From NCBI GenBank assembly GCA_025765615.1, contig JAIVFJ010000198.1:46001-110000 (forward strand): a DNA stretch of 64,000 bases, in the 5' to 3' direction. The notes under the pieces are model-generated. The model did not search any database and was not told the DNA's origin. It saw nothing but the letters and a program-made list of their open reading frames with translations. Shown in pieces: positions 46,401 through 57,600 of the stretch. This stretch comes from Zopfochytrium polystomum (taxonomy: Eukaryota; Chytridiomycota; Chytridiomycetes; Chytridiales; Chytridiaceae). How positions within the stretch are numbered: position 1 is the first letter of the stretch; each line of letters begins with the position of its first letter. Both the position numbers and the translations under genes were made by a program.

Positions 46401-47292
46401 AATTTCTTTCAGTGCCATCAGATTCTTAAAAACTTATGAAACCATAACACTCTCACTTTTTTTGACATGCTTCCATATCTATCAGCATTTGCAAATGAAT
46501 ATTTTACCAAGTCGACAGGCGGGACATTGTTGTTGTGAGCGAGGTTGGCGTTCTGAAAGGACGCCTTGTCAAACAGAATTTCAAAAGGGAAAAAAAAGAA
46601 AGGAAAAATTGAACAAAGGAAGTGATCCATCCCATGTAAGAACGTGCTCATCGCCCTCTCTCGACCTTCCAAAAGATACCCTCTCCTGTGGCGGATCTCT
46701 TAATCGATCGCTTAGATCTTTCCAAAACAAATCTCTGTGACGATTTCCTTGATCTCTCTCAATCTCCCTCGATCTTTCTCCTGATCTCTCTCTCGATCTC
46801 TCTCGCATAACTTTCCAAATTCTTTTGACCATTTCCTCTCAATCGCTCGATTCTCTCGATCCCTCAGCCTCTCTAGATCTTTCAATTATTCCAACTGAAA
46901 CCCAGTGTTAGAATTCTCTCACATCCCACGCTTTGTATTGATCGCTTTATGCTTGATCCCCTGTGACACTTACCTTCGTTGATCGTTGCATCTCAACCTT
47001 ATCGAATTGACCTTGCAATCATCGTCGATATTTACCAATCCCCTTTGATGGATTTAGATTCGTCAACGGTGAGAACGACCACCCTACCTTGTCAAGCCAG
47101 TTCGATCCCCGCTCATACAACTACTAATTTCCTTGATGAGCGGTGAGCAATCACTTTGAGACAAGGCAATCGACTGACTTTTTTTCGATTCAGTTATACT
47201 CATTCCCCCTCCCCCCATCTGTTACGAAGCTATTTTCTACATATTCTATCGTCAAAATCTAACACTCCTCTCTTACTTCCAGAATCTGAAGA
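46401..47292. other. 5' region of the NLR gene
   Basis: Transition from AT-rich viral DNA to host-like DNA near 46,500. Contains a cluster of GATCTCTCTC-type repeats at about 46,745-46,880. No gene is seen; the promoter of the 47,293 gene should lie here. Confidence 0.4.
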
Positions 47293-50200
47293 ATGGCCAA
47301 CCAAGTGACTGCATGGACTGTGATCTTTGTGTATGAAGGCACTGGAAGGAAGATCCGTGTACCTACAGCCACTGGTTTCGACAGCTTGCTTCAGCTTGTT
47401 GTTGCCAAATTTCAGATCCCTGATGCCGTGGAGTTGCTGTACGTGGACCCCGCCACAAACGATGCAACAATCCTTGATGCAGATGATGATCTGTCCAACT
47501 TGTTTACTCAAAATTATAAGTGGAAGGTAATTATTATGTTCTGTCTGAATTTTTCTGTCGTTCTGTTCGATTCAATTCTCAAATTCTCAAACTTGAAAGG
47601 TTCTTGGCGCTGTGAAAGCTATCTCCACTGGGAGTGTTGCTGGTTCTGCGGCGGCCACAAACAGCCCTGGATCTGTTGCTGCTCCTCCTACTGGATCTGT
47701 TGCTGCTACTGCAAATGACATCTACGATAAAAGTCTTGCACGCAAGAAAGGTGAGAAAGACGTTTCTGTTCGTTTCGTAAATGCAAACACTTGTCTTCTT
47801 CTTTCTGTAGATAAATGGATTGACCTGATTCCAGATAATTGGGTGTGCAAAACAAAGGTTCAAAAGCACCCTTTTTTTATCAGGTATATTTTCTCAGTTT
47901 GCTTTTCACCTATGTTAAAACTCTGCTAGCTACCGGCAAGCATCTGAAACGGCCTTTGCAAAAAGTCTATTTGAAAGGATGAAGATCAACCTCTTGGAAG
48001 CTTACACTGGATCTGTCCTCCCTGAGGAGTCCAGGCTGGATGGGAGACATGCTTTCTTGGATGCGGAATGCCTTTCTTACGCCGAAGAATGGGGTATCAA
48101 CTTCATGTCTGGACTGTTTCACTCGAAAGTTATCATTCTGCTGTGTTCCGATGAAAGTATGATGAGAATGCAAAGGCTGATACAGAGCCTGATAACTGCT
48201 TGTTAGAAGTAAGTTCTTCCTCCTCATCCACATTGCACTCTGACAAATACCTTTAGTGGGAGCTTGCACTTCAGATGAAGAAAGAAAAAGGCCATGACAT
48301 TCTGCCTGTCCTTCTTTCTTGCAGGGAAGATGGAACCTGGGCAAATGGCAAGAAGGCAAAGGTCTTGGTAGACTTCAGCACGTTTGACCACTCAAAGTTT
48401 CCTGCTGAGCCTCATGCACACCCTCTGAGCCCGAGACTCCAAACAGTGGCTGAAACTGTCAAGATGATTTTGGATCTGAATGGGCCAAAAGCAAACCCTG
48501 AGACTGATGTGATGAAGTAAATGTCAACTCTTTTTAACGTCTATCTTTCTTTGCATTGTACTGATCCTGTCATAAAGGATTGTGACTGAAGCAAGAGAAG
48601 TTTATAGTCGCCGTAAGGCTGAATTGAAGACTGCTAGTCCAAGCCAAGATATTTTACTTTCCAGATCTAGTTTTGCTGAATTGGAGAAATGGTTGTCTCC
48701 CCTGTCTGAAATCATGGATCTTGAGAGGGAAGCTCTCTTGAAGACTGTTCTTTCTGGATCTAGGCAGTGGCTGCTTGAGAGAGTGTTCAAGTTTTTGTCT
48801 CCAGATGATCCCACTGCTGCCAGCGCCAACAGGGTGATGTGGTTGAAAGGTGTGGCTGGAGTGGGCAAGTCTGTGATGGCTGCTATGGTCTCCAGGGAGC
48901 TGCAGGCCCAGGGGATGCTTGGTGGCTTGTTCTTCTGCAAGCATGATGACGAGCGTCGCAGCAGTGCTCGAAACCTGATCTTGACACTTGCGTTTGGTCT
49001 TGCAAGGTTCAACCTTCAATTTGGAGAGATTCTGCTTCAAGTCAAGCAAAAAAATCCAGATATTCTGTCCAAATCTGTATTTGAGATGATGAATGTCTTG
49101 CTTGTTCAGCCACTGAAGAAAGTTGTTGAAAGCAAGAAGCTGAATGTACCTATGGTCCTGGTTGTGGATGCCCTTGATGAATGCAGTGTTACTGGGAAGA
49201 GGAATGAGATTCTTTCAGTGTTTCAGGAGCTCAACAGGCTGCTTCCTGAGAATGTGAAGATGCTGGTGACTGGACGGCCTGAAGTAGATATTGTGAAAGC
49301 CTTTGAGATGATTCCTTTTGAGGAGATTGAGCCAACGGCTGAAGAGAACACTCAGGACCAGATTGAGTTCACAAAAGATTTCCTCAGGTCCTTGGGTGCT
49401 AAGAAATCTGTTGTTGATGAGGGATCCAAGATTTTGGTGTTGAAGTCTGCTGGAATATTTGTCTGGCTTGTGACTGCTTGCACTTATTTGTGGAAATTAG
49501 AGACTGAAGAAATCACACTTGAGCAAATTAAAGACCTTCCCGACGGTGACAAGATGGATGGAAGCATTGACTTGATGTATGACAGAATATTCAATGGCAT
49601 CCTTCAGTCCATCAGAGAGAGTCATTTGGAAACTCTTCAAGCTGTGCTGTCCACCATTGTCCTTGCCTGTGAACCGCTGACTGCAGCAGCCATTGTCTCT
49701 CTTTTGAACAACGAGACACCTGACAATGAAAAAGTGATGAAATGCATCCGGCTGCTTGATCCTATCCTTGTGCTCGATGGTTCCACCAAGAAGATTAGGA
49801 TTTTCCACAAGTCTGTCAAGGACTACCTGACAAGCTCATCGCGATGCAAGTTGTCTGTTCAGATTGACCTGGAAAGTAGCCACTCTGAATTTGCAAGGCT
49901 GTGCATCAATGCAATGGACAAGAGTCTGAAATTTAATATGTGTGATCTGCCATTCTCTGACTTCCACTCTGAAATTCCTGATTTTGATGAGAAAGTGCGA
50001 AAAGGAATCCCTGAGAATGTCCGATATGCAGTGAAGCATTTCTGGGAGCATTGCTTTGATTCCTCAGTGGAAACTACCGACCAGACTACTGATATGGAAG
50101 AGAAGCAACATCCAGAGGCATCATCCCCCACACAAGACACAAATGCCAAAGGAAAACAATCATTTTTCAGTTTATTCAAGAGGCATAGCAGAACAAAAGT

Positions 50201-52268
50201 TGTTGCCCAGCAGACAGAATATGCACACAAGAAACCTGTGACTTTCATCAGCAAATTCTTTCAGATTGACCAGACACTGTCTGCTGACTTGCAAAAATTT
50301 CTTGTGCAACACGGACATCACTTCTTGGAAGCATGCAGTTTGCTAGACTCACTCGATCTGGTGATTCCAGCCATGACCAAGCTCCAGATGCTTGTTCCTG
50401 ACAAGACACACCAACTGCACACCCTGATGGAAGACATGAAAAGGGTCGTGCAAAAGTTTCTCATTCCGCTTAAGGCATCTGCGTTGCAAGTTTACTTCAC
50501 TGCTGTTCCCTTCTCCCCAAGCGACTCTGAATTTTTTAAAACATTTGTTCAGAATGTGCCTGGAAGTGTAAGGTGCCCTAAAGTTGTGAAGGGGCAACCA
50601 AAATCTTGGCCTTCCTGTTTAAACATTCTTGAGGGACACTCTGACTTGGTCAACTCTGCAGCATTTAGTCCTGATGGGCAGTTTGTTGTGTCTGCAAGTC
50701 GTGACAATACAGTCAGGATTTGGAATGCTTCCACTGGTCAGGAGCTGCATAAGCTGAAAGGACACTTTAGTGATGTCAACACTGCAACATTCAGTCCTGA
50801 CAGTCAGTTTGTTGCGTCTGGAAGTTGGGACAATACAGTCAGGATTTGGAATGCTTCCACTGGCCAGGAGCTGCATAAGCTGAAAGGACACTCAAGTTGT
50901 GTCAGATCTGCAGCATTTAGTCCTGACAGTCAGTTTGTTGTGTCTGGAAGTTGGGACAATACAGTCAGGATTTGGAATGCTTCCACTGGCCAGGAGCTGC
51001 ATGAGCTGGAGGGACACTCTGGAGGTGTCAACTCTGCAGCATTCAGTCCTGATGGGCAGTTTGTTGTGTCTGGAAGTGATGACAAGACAGTCAGGATTTG
51101 GAATGCTTCCACTGGCCAGGAGCTGCATAAGCTGAAAGGACACTTTAGAGATGTCAACACTGCAACATTCAGTCCTGACAGTCAGTTTGTTGTGTCTGGA
51201 AGTTGGGACAAGACAGTCAGGATTTGGAATGTTTCCACTGGTCAGGAGCTGCATAAGCTGAAAGGACACTCAAGTAGTGTCATCTCTGCAGCATTCAGTC
51301 CTGACAGTCAGTTTGTTGTGTCTGGAAGTGCGGACAATACAGTCAGGATTTGGAATGTTTCCACTGGCCAGGAGCTGCATAAGCTGAAAGGACACTCAAG
51401 TAGTGTCAACTCTGCAGCATTCAGTCCTGACAGTCAGTTTGTTGTGTCTGGAAGTGCGGACAATACAGTCAGGATTTGGAATGCTTCCACTGGCCAGGCG
51501 CTGCATAAGCTGGAGGGACACTCAAGTAGTGTCAACTCTGCAGCATTCAGTCCTGATGGGCAGTTTGTTGTGTCTGGAAGTGGTTATGAATATGGTGAAG
51601 TTGCTGGTGACAATACAGTCAGGATTTGGAATGCTTCCACTGGCCAGGAGCTGCGTAAGTTGGAGGGACACTCTAGTCGTGTCCTTTCTGCAGGATTAAG
51701 TCCTGATGGGCAGTTTGTTGTGTCTGGAAGTGTGGACAATACAGTCAGGATTTGGAATGCTTCCACTGGCCAGGAGCTGCATAAGCTGGAGGGACACACT
51801 GATCGTGTCATCTCTGCAGCATTCAGTCCTGACAGTCAGTTTGTTGTGTCTGGAAGTGCGGACAATACAGTCAGGATTTGGAATGCTTCCACTGGCCAGG
51901 CGCTGCATAAGCTGAAAGGACAAACTTCTTATGTCGACTCTGCAGCATTCAGTGCTGATGGGCAATCCGTTGTTTTGCAGGACAGAAATGCCAAGATAAT
52001 TTTCGTCAACCTTTGGACAGGATTGCCGGTGGAAAGAAGTGATATTGCACAAAAAAGCCTGGCACACAATTTTAGTGGACGTTATTCATCAGGAATGCGG
52101 AAAGCTTTCCTTGAATCTGTGATGAAAGATGTTGGTGTTTGGTTCATCTTTGATGTCACAAAAGTCAGTTGCTGGCTTCCTCCTGAATTTCGTGGTGATC
52201 TCCAGCTCCCCTCAAGGCAAAATATTTTCATTCTTGGTACAGGCTTTTCTTCTGTCATACAATTTTGA
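47293..52268 (+). CDS. NLR-type receptor: ubiquitin-fold-like + TIR + NACHT + 11 WD40
   Basis: Exons 47,293-47,526; 47,600-47,750; 47,811-47,883; 47,930-48,208; 48,257-48,516; 48,578-52,268. Exon 1 is a ubiquitin/PB1-like fold (GRKIRVPTATGFDSLLQLVV). Exons 4-5 form a TIR domain (ECLSYAEEWGINFMSGL, SKVIILLCSD, DNCLLE, then WELALQ and ILPVLL). Exon 6 is intact for 1,228 codons. It holds a NACHT P-loop GVAGVGKS, Walker B MVLVVDALDECS, a helical region, then 11 WD40 blades (42 residues each, 10 nearly identical) and an 80-residue tail. In exon 4 one base is missing at about 48,171 relative to the 37.3-kb paralogue; the frame runs to TAG at 48,204-48,206. Thus as written TIR and NACHT are in different frames. 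Such STAND proteins act as intracellular sensors of non-self in fungi; ligand unknown. Confidence 0.8.
50629..51990 (+). repeat. tandem 126-bp WD40 coding repeats
   Basis: Eleven units with AATACAGTCAGGATTTGGAA and CAGTTTGTTGTGTCTGGAAG nearly invariant. One unit carries an 11-codon insertion (GYEYGEVAGDN near 51,580-51,612). The last is degenerate. Variation is confined to a few positions after GH and at the blade's outer residues. Confidence 0.9.
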
Positions 52269-52368
52269 TTAGAAAATGGCTGTCTCTTTGGCATTCTGTG
52301 CTTTCGTATTTTTTTCACCATTGGGCAGACTTGTTTTATCAAAACTGCGTGTTGTTAAGATTGAAGAA

Positions 52369-52374
52369 AATAAA
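52369..52374 (+). terminator. polyadenylation signal of the NLR gene
   Basis: AATAAA about 100 bp after the stop codon at 52,266-52,268. Confidence 0.5.
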
Positions 52375-52751
52375 CGGTCAATGAGACATTATTAGTCCTT
52401 TTGCTGCACAATGCAGCTAAATATGCACAACAAATAATATTCGTGCTTTCAGTAGTACTAAATTTGTAATTCCTTCTTACAATAATTCACTAAATTTCTT
52501 TTTTTCATGGATTAAGACAGCTTCACATTCTTTTTTTTTATCAATTTATGCCCATTCCAGACACCTATATCGGCGTCTTGTCGCTTTCTCAATAGTACTT
52601 GCACGCATTTGTATTTTATCAAGCCTGTGCGAAGATACTTTATTAAAAATATTTTTGAAAATTTTACCTCGATCTGCTTAAAAATTTTGACAATAGCAAT
52701 GTTACGTATTTTTACTTGTAAATATTCCCCTCCATTTATAAAAGGAATGGC

Positions 52752-52985
52752 AATAACAACGACCATTCCCCTCTCTTTTTTTTTCTATATTTTAATATTT
52801 TCTACTATAGAAATATAGAAAAAATTTGTTGTTGATAATCTCGTCACAGCATTTAAACTTTTTTTCTCTATGGTCACATATAAAGTTTACAGAAAAATAT
52901 AGAAAATATAGAAAGAACATTAAGCTAATGTTTCGCGAACTTTTATCCCTTTAATCACATCTTCTGACGTATAATTCTTACTTCC
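52752..52985 (+). repeat. AT-rich non-coding repeat B, copy 2
   Basis: Matches 41,726-42,029 in block order. In copy 1 the primase-helicase coding sequence follows at once; here the similarity stops at the same point and unrelated AT-rich DNA follows. So it marks a second viral-type element or a duplicated intergenic unit. Confidence 0.75.
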
Positions 52986-53028
52986 GTCCTATTTATTTTT
53001 TTAGTTAGTGTTTCGAGTCGAACTGGTT

Positions 53029-53518
53029 GAACAGACCCCCACACATTCTATTTATTCCGCAAACATATTATATGAAATTTTTTTGAATATTTTTCATATA
53101 TTATTTTTTATTCAGACACTCTGTCCAAATTTGTTTTTTTTTGTTTTCTATTTCAAATTAAAATAGATCACATTTTGTATCACATTTCGTATTCCTTTTT
53201 ACTGTCTGAAAATTATATCACGTCTGAAAAATTTTCTAATCTTTATTTTTTTTTTAACCCCCCTTCCCAATTTTTTAAAAACCCCATCAGGTTTCCAAAA
53301 TTTTTCAGACGAAACCATATTTTTCAGACAGAAAAAAATATATTTATTTATGATATAAATCTCGTCGCAACTACATTCCATTTTGAATTTTATTCAAGCA
53401 TATTTTAGATTTTTTTCAGACATGACGATAACTTTTTCAGACAGATTTTTTATGATATAAATATCATCTTATACAAATTATATTTATATAAAAACAAGTA
53501 TTATTCCACTAACATTTT
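53029..53518. repeat. AT-rich spacer with repeated TTTTCAGAC motifs
   Basis: Contains a GTTGAACAGACCCCCACACA module (53,027) like that at 46,010. It also has about eight copies of TTTTCAGAC or its complement (53,111; 53,204; 53,222; 53,301; 53,321; 53,412; 53,433; 53,515). The last overlaps the stop codon of the helicase gene. Confidence 0.6.
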
Positions 53519-54309
53519 TCAGACAGAATCAGGAATGTCCTCTACATCTATTTCTTCTTTGAATTTTAATCCCTTCCAACCTTTCTTTTTAATATTTGAA
53601 TTTGGTGTTTGTCTTAAACTGTCGATAATTGACCAGTCCTTTTCTGGACATTTTCCACCAAACTTTTCTCTGAACTTTCTCTCCAGCATTTTTATCAACT
53701 CTTTTTCTTCTGTCTTTGTTAATATCTTTCCTATATCCTCCCCCCATTTTGAACTTATGTCTTTGAAAAATATTCTATCATTATCAGTATTACTACTTTC
53801 TATATTGTTATCTATCCATGTTCCAAACTCATCACAGTCTTTTTTGTATTGATTTGTGCTTATCTTTACCTCTTCGGGTTCTGGTACGTCTATTGACAAA
53901 TAATCAATTAATATTTTCATGAATCCTTGTCGCCAGGACACATCTTCAACCATTTTTGCGTTCAGAGTTTTATCTACTTCATATTCATTTGGTGCTGATG
54001 GGTTTTCCACAAACTTACTATGAAAGTTTATCACATTTATTCTTCTCCAAATCGCTTTTTCTTCCGCTGGTACTTCAGGTAAAGTGTTACATGCCATGAA
54101 TAGTTTTGCTTCAACTTTTATTGTTTCTTGAGATTTAAAAAGCTCTCTTACACTAATTCTATCATTACCTGTTATTTTTTTCACAATTTGTGGATTTATC
54201 TTATCCTTTGATCCAGTTTCACTCATATAAACAAATCTTTTGTTCTTTAATTTCACTAAATGAGATGTAGCAGCTCCTGGGTCTCCTGTTGGTTTTGTGA
54301 TTAAGGTTG
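53519..54309 (-). pseudogene. second SF3 (D5-like) helicase, 5' part removed at the copia LTR
   Basis: The C-terminal half of a viral-type helicase. It runs from TTLITKPTGDPGAAT through LKNKRFVYMSETGSKDKINP, NDRISVRELFKSQ, LFMACNTLPEVPAEEKAIWR and RINVINF to the end DIEDIPDSV-type tail (VDVEDIPDSV region). It belongs to a different subgroup from the helicase at 42 kb. Walker A and everything N-terminal are missing: the reading frame enters the LTR at 54,310, and no continuation exists beyond the other LTR at 61,010. Confidence 0.7.
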
Positions 54310-54509
54310 TGTTGAAATAAGTTTTTTTTTTTTTTTTTTTAATTATTCCTTCCACCATGTTACATACAGGATACATTGGTGGGTACTTGCAACACAAGCT
54401 TATTAGCAGGCTCAGGACGCGTCGTATCTTTATCCAAAGAGATAAGCCGTATAGGCTTCTGAACCTTTTTGCTTTCCCACACGTTATTGTCTTTCAATGA
54501 AATGCAACA
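54310..54509 (-). repeat. 3' LTR of the copia element
   Basis: 200 bp. The plus-strand ends are TGTTGAAATAAG and AATGCAACA. It contains a T19 run. Confidence 0.9.
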
Positions 54510-54525
54510 CCCCCCCGCAAGAACG
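54510..54525 (-). other. polypurine tract
   Basis: On the coding strand a run of seven G directly precedes the 3' LTR, the expected plus-strand primer position. Confidence 0.7.
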
Positions 54526-54664
54526 AGCTGGGTAATTCAAGACAACTCAGTAATCACAGACTTCATGTCTACTTTGTAGTACCAAACTCGTAGAGGGACT
54601 CGAACCCTCACATGAAAGTCTTTGCCTATCAAAATCAAACCTGTAGAAACTTTGAATAGGTGTA

Positions 54665-57600
54665 TTACTGAAGTGTGGTGTTATCACTCACAACTGGGAT
54701 GGCGCTTTCTCCTAGTAGGTCATGAAGGCTAACCAATCCCATGTAAGAGGTGAGTTTAACATGTTGCACCGTTGGTAACGGTTTTGTTAAAATGTCCGCG
54801 ATCATGTCTTCTGTTGGGCAATATTTTAATGAAATATTTCCCTTCCGCAGGTGATCCCTTAGGAAATGAGCTCGCACATCTATGTGCTTTACTCTTGCAT
54901 GATTAATTGGATTCATTGCAATTGCCAATGTGGATTTGTTATCTTCATTGACAATAGTTGGGTTTGGGAGGTGGAAGCCCATTTCAGTTAATAGGTTCCG
55001 AAGCCAGATAGCTTCTTTGAATGCCTCCGCTAGTGAGTAATACTCAGCTTCAGTTGAAGATAGTGCGACTGTGTTCTGCTTTTTACTGTACCATGTGACG
55101 GCGGCGCCGTTAAGCATGAAAACATGGCCAGAGCGAGAAGTGCGATCTTCTTCTTCAGCATAACTTGCATCTGCGTATCCCTCAGGTCCTTGTATACTCA
55201 AGGCATCCTCGAACTGTTTGATTGGTGCATTTGAAAGAAGCAACAGTTCGGCAGCTTTGTCTGCAGCAGACTTTCGATAATAGAGCCCATAATCATATGT
55301 GCCTCTTAAATATCTTAAGAGTCTGTGTAGAGCTGCAAGGTCAGATTGGTTTGGACTGTTTAAGTACATTGACAATGTGTTCACTGTGAATGCTATGTCC
55401 GGTCGCGTATTTGTCGCGAGATATGAAACTTGCATGACAACAGATCGATACCATGCATGCTCCGTGGGCGTGAGCGGCTCCGCTGCTAAGTCATGTTCCC
55501 ATGAGGTTGTCATTGGTGTGGACTTACACTCAATGGGGATGTCTTGGCCATTCTTGGGTTTGTTCCAGAAGCCAGCGTCCTCCAGGATGCGCTGTGTGTA
55601 GTTCTTCTGGCCAACCCACATTCCATCATCGATTTCTTCGATTTGCATACCGACAGCGTATTTTACTTCATCGGTTGTTTTGATGGAGAAGATTTCTTTG
55701 AATTTGGACTGCAGTTCATGAATATTCTCCTTGAATTTACTCAGGATTTGAACGTCATCAACATGAACAAACACTATGGTTTTGATTGCGTTGTCCTCGT
55801 GTAGCACATATACACACGTGTCAGATTTGAGTTGAGTGAAGCCAAGTTTGACTAGTGCCTCATGAAAAGTCTCATTCCACTGACGTGCGGATTGCTTTAG
55901 GCCATAGATACACCTTTTTAGCAAGCAGGAGTAATACTTTGAACTCAGCTCTAGGTTTTCAAATCCCTCGGGCTGTTTCATATATATCTCCTCATCAAGC
56001 TCTGCATTTAAGAATGCAGTGTCAACATCAAATTGACCAAGCTTAAATCCGAGACCTTGGACTATCGCTAGGATTGTCCGTATAGAGCCGGTTCTTACCA
56101 CTGGGGCAAAGGTTTGTTTGTAGTCTACACCAGCTACTTGAGTGTAACCTTTTGCAACTAATCTCGCTTTAAAGCGTAAGAGATAGTCATTGTCATCTAG
56201 CTTATAAGCATAGACCCAGCGTGCGGCTAATAATTTACGTCCTTCAGGAGTTTTGGTTAAGATCCATGTGCCGTTGTCAATGAGCGCTTTCATTTCGGCG
56301 TGCATGGCTGCTAGCCAGTACTTAGCAAACTTTGACTCCACAGCTTGTTTATAGCTTTGAGGGAGTGGCGGTAGCTCTCTTGCATGTAACTTCTCTGACG
56401 GATATGGTACTGGAGTTTCCAATTTATCCGAGTCTGCCAAGTAGGCTTTGAAGTTTTGGTACATGATGCGAAATTGACCTCTGGCAAGTCTTTTCTTTCG
56501 CGCAAAAGCTACAACCGATCGTACAACTTTTCTGTTGTAGAGATTGCTTTTGTATTGCGGGTGCCGAAATTCGGTCTTTGGTAGGTCTTTAACAGCATCA
56601 AGGATTTCTTCAGCTGCTTTGGCCTTATCTGAGCTTTGTGGGCCATTACTCCCCTTTTGCCTTGAGCGCAGATTGTAAGAGTGTCCCCCCCGTAAATTGG
56701 AAACTGGAGGTGGAATGTCTTCATCTTCAGAGCCAGAATGAATCACTCCTTCATCTTCATTGACACTTTGTTCAACTTCATCAGGTGGACTTTCACTGTC
56801 ATTATCCGAACCATGATGAGAGTCGGTTTCCATGCTGTCTTCAGCACTTTCCCAAAAGTTGGTTATATCGTCGCGCGTGACGATGGCAGGGCCCAAGCGA
56901 GATGTCTTATCCAAAGTTCCATGCGGTAACATTTTTGGTTGATAACCGGGGAAGATGGCTTCATGAAATGCAACATGATAGTGATCTGAGACACGACGGG
57001 ATGTAAAATCATACACCGTCACAAGGGTGTTACCATTGAAACCAAGAAATATACCCATTGATCCCTTCGGTGAAGTGGTGGATTTTCTTTTGGCTTTTGG
57101 AAGTAATGTTACGACGAGACACCCAAATATTTTAAGGTGGTCGACTGGGGATGAAACTCCATTCCACACAGAAAATGGTGTTTTCCCGGTTGCACCGTGG
57201 ACAGTACGGTTCTTTATGTATGCGGCGTAGCGAATCGCATACGATAAAAGTATTGGGGGTAATCTTGCTTCAAGTAGCATGCAGACAGCCATCTCTTTGA
57301 GTATGCCGATGGTTCGTTCAGCGAGACCATCGAATTCTTTCACATGAGCAGGGCTTGGCTCAATTTCAATGGGCGGGTGTTTGGATGATGCCCAATTCTG
57401 AAATTCAGAGCTCTTTTCGATTTCGCCTTGATCGAATCGCACAGCTTTTGTGTGAAGAGAATGTTTGTTCTCAAATGCCTCAAGCGCAAGGCGGAATTGA
57501 GTTTTGGCTTCTGCTTTTGATGCAAGTATTTTTATCTCAATCCAACGAGAAAACTCGTCTACTATGCATAGCCAATAAAGTTCGTTACGCTTGCCACGCA

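Noticed and set aside
50629..51990. Regular 126-bp spacing considered as a CRISPR-like or satellite array
   Set aside because: Units are coding WD40 blades in one open frame, with no spacers.
50619..52067. Repeated minus-strand ORFs with LMQLLASGSIPNPDC-type repeats
   Set aside because: Antisense of the WD40 repeats; the repetition comes from the plus-strand array.
54590..54615. T-arm-like hairpin GAGGGTTCGAGTCCCTC in the copia 3' region
   Set aside because: The T-arm pairs perfectly but no acceptor, D-arm or anticodon stem can be formed around it, so it is not called a tRNA.
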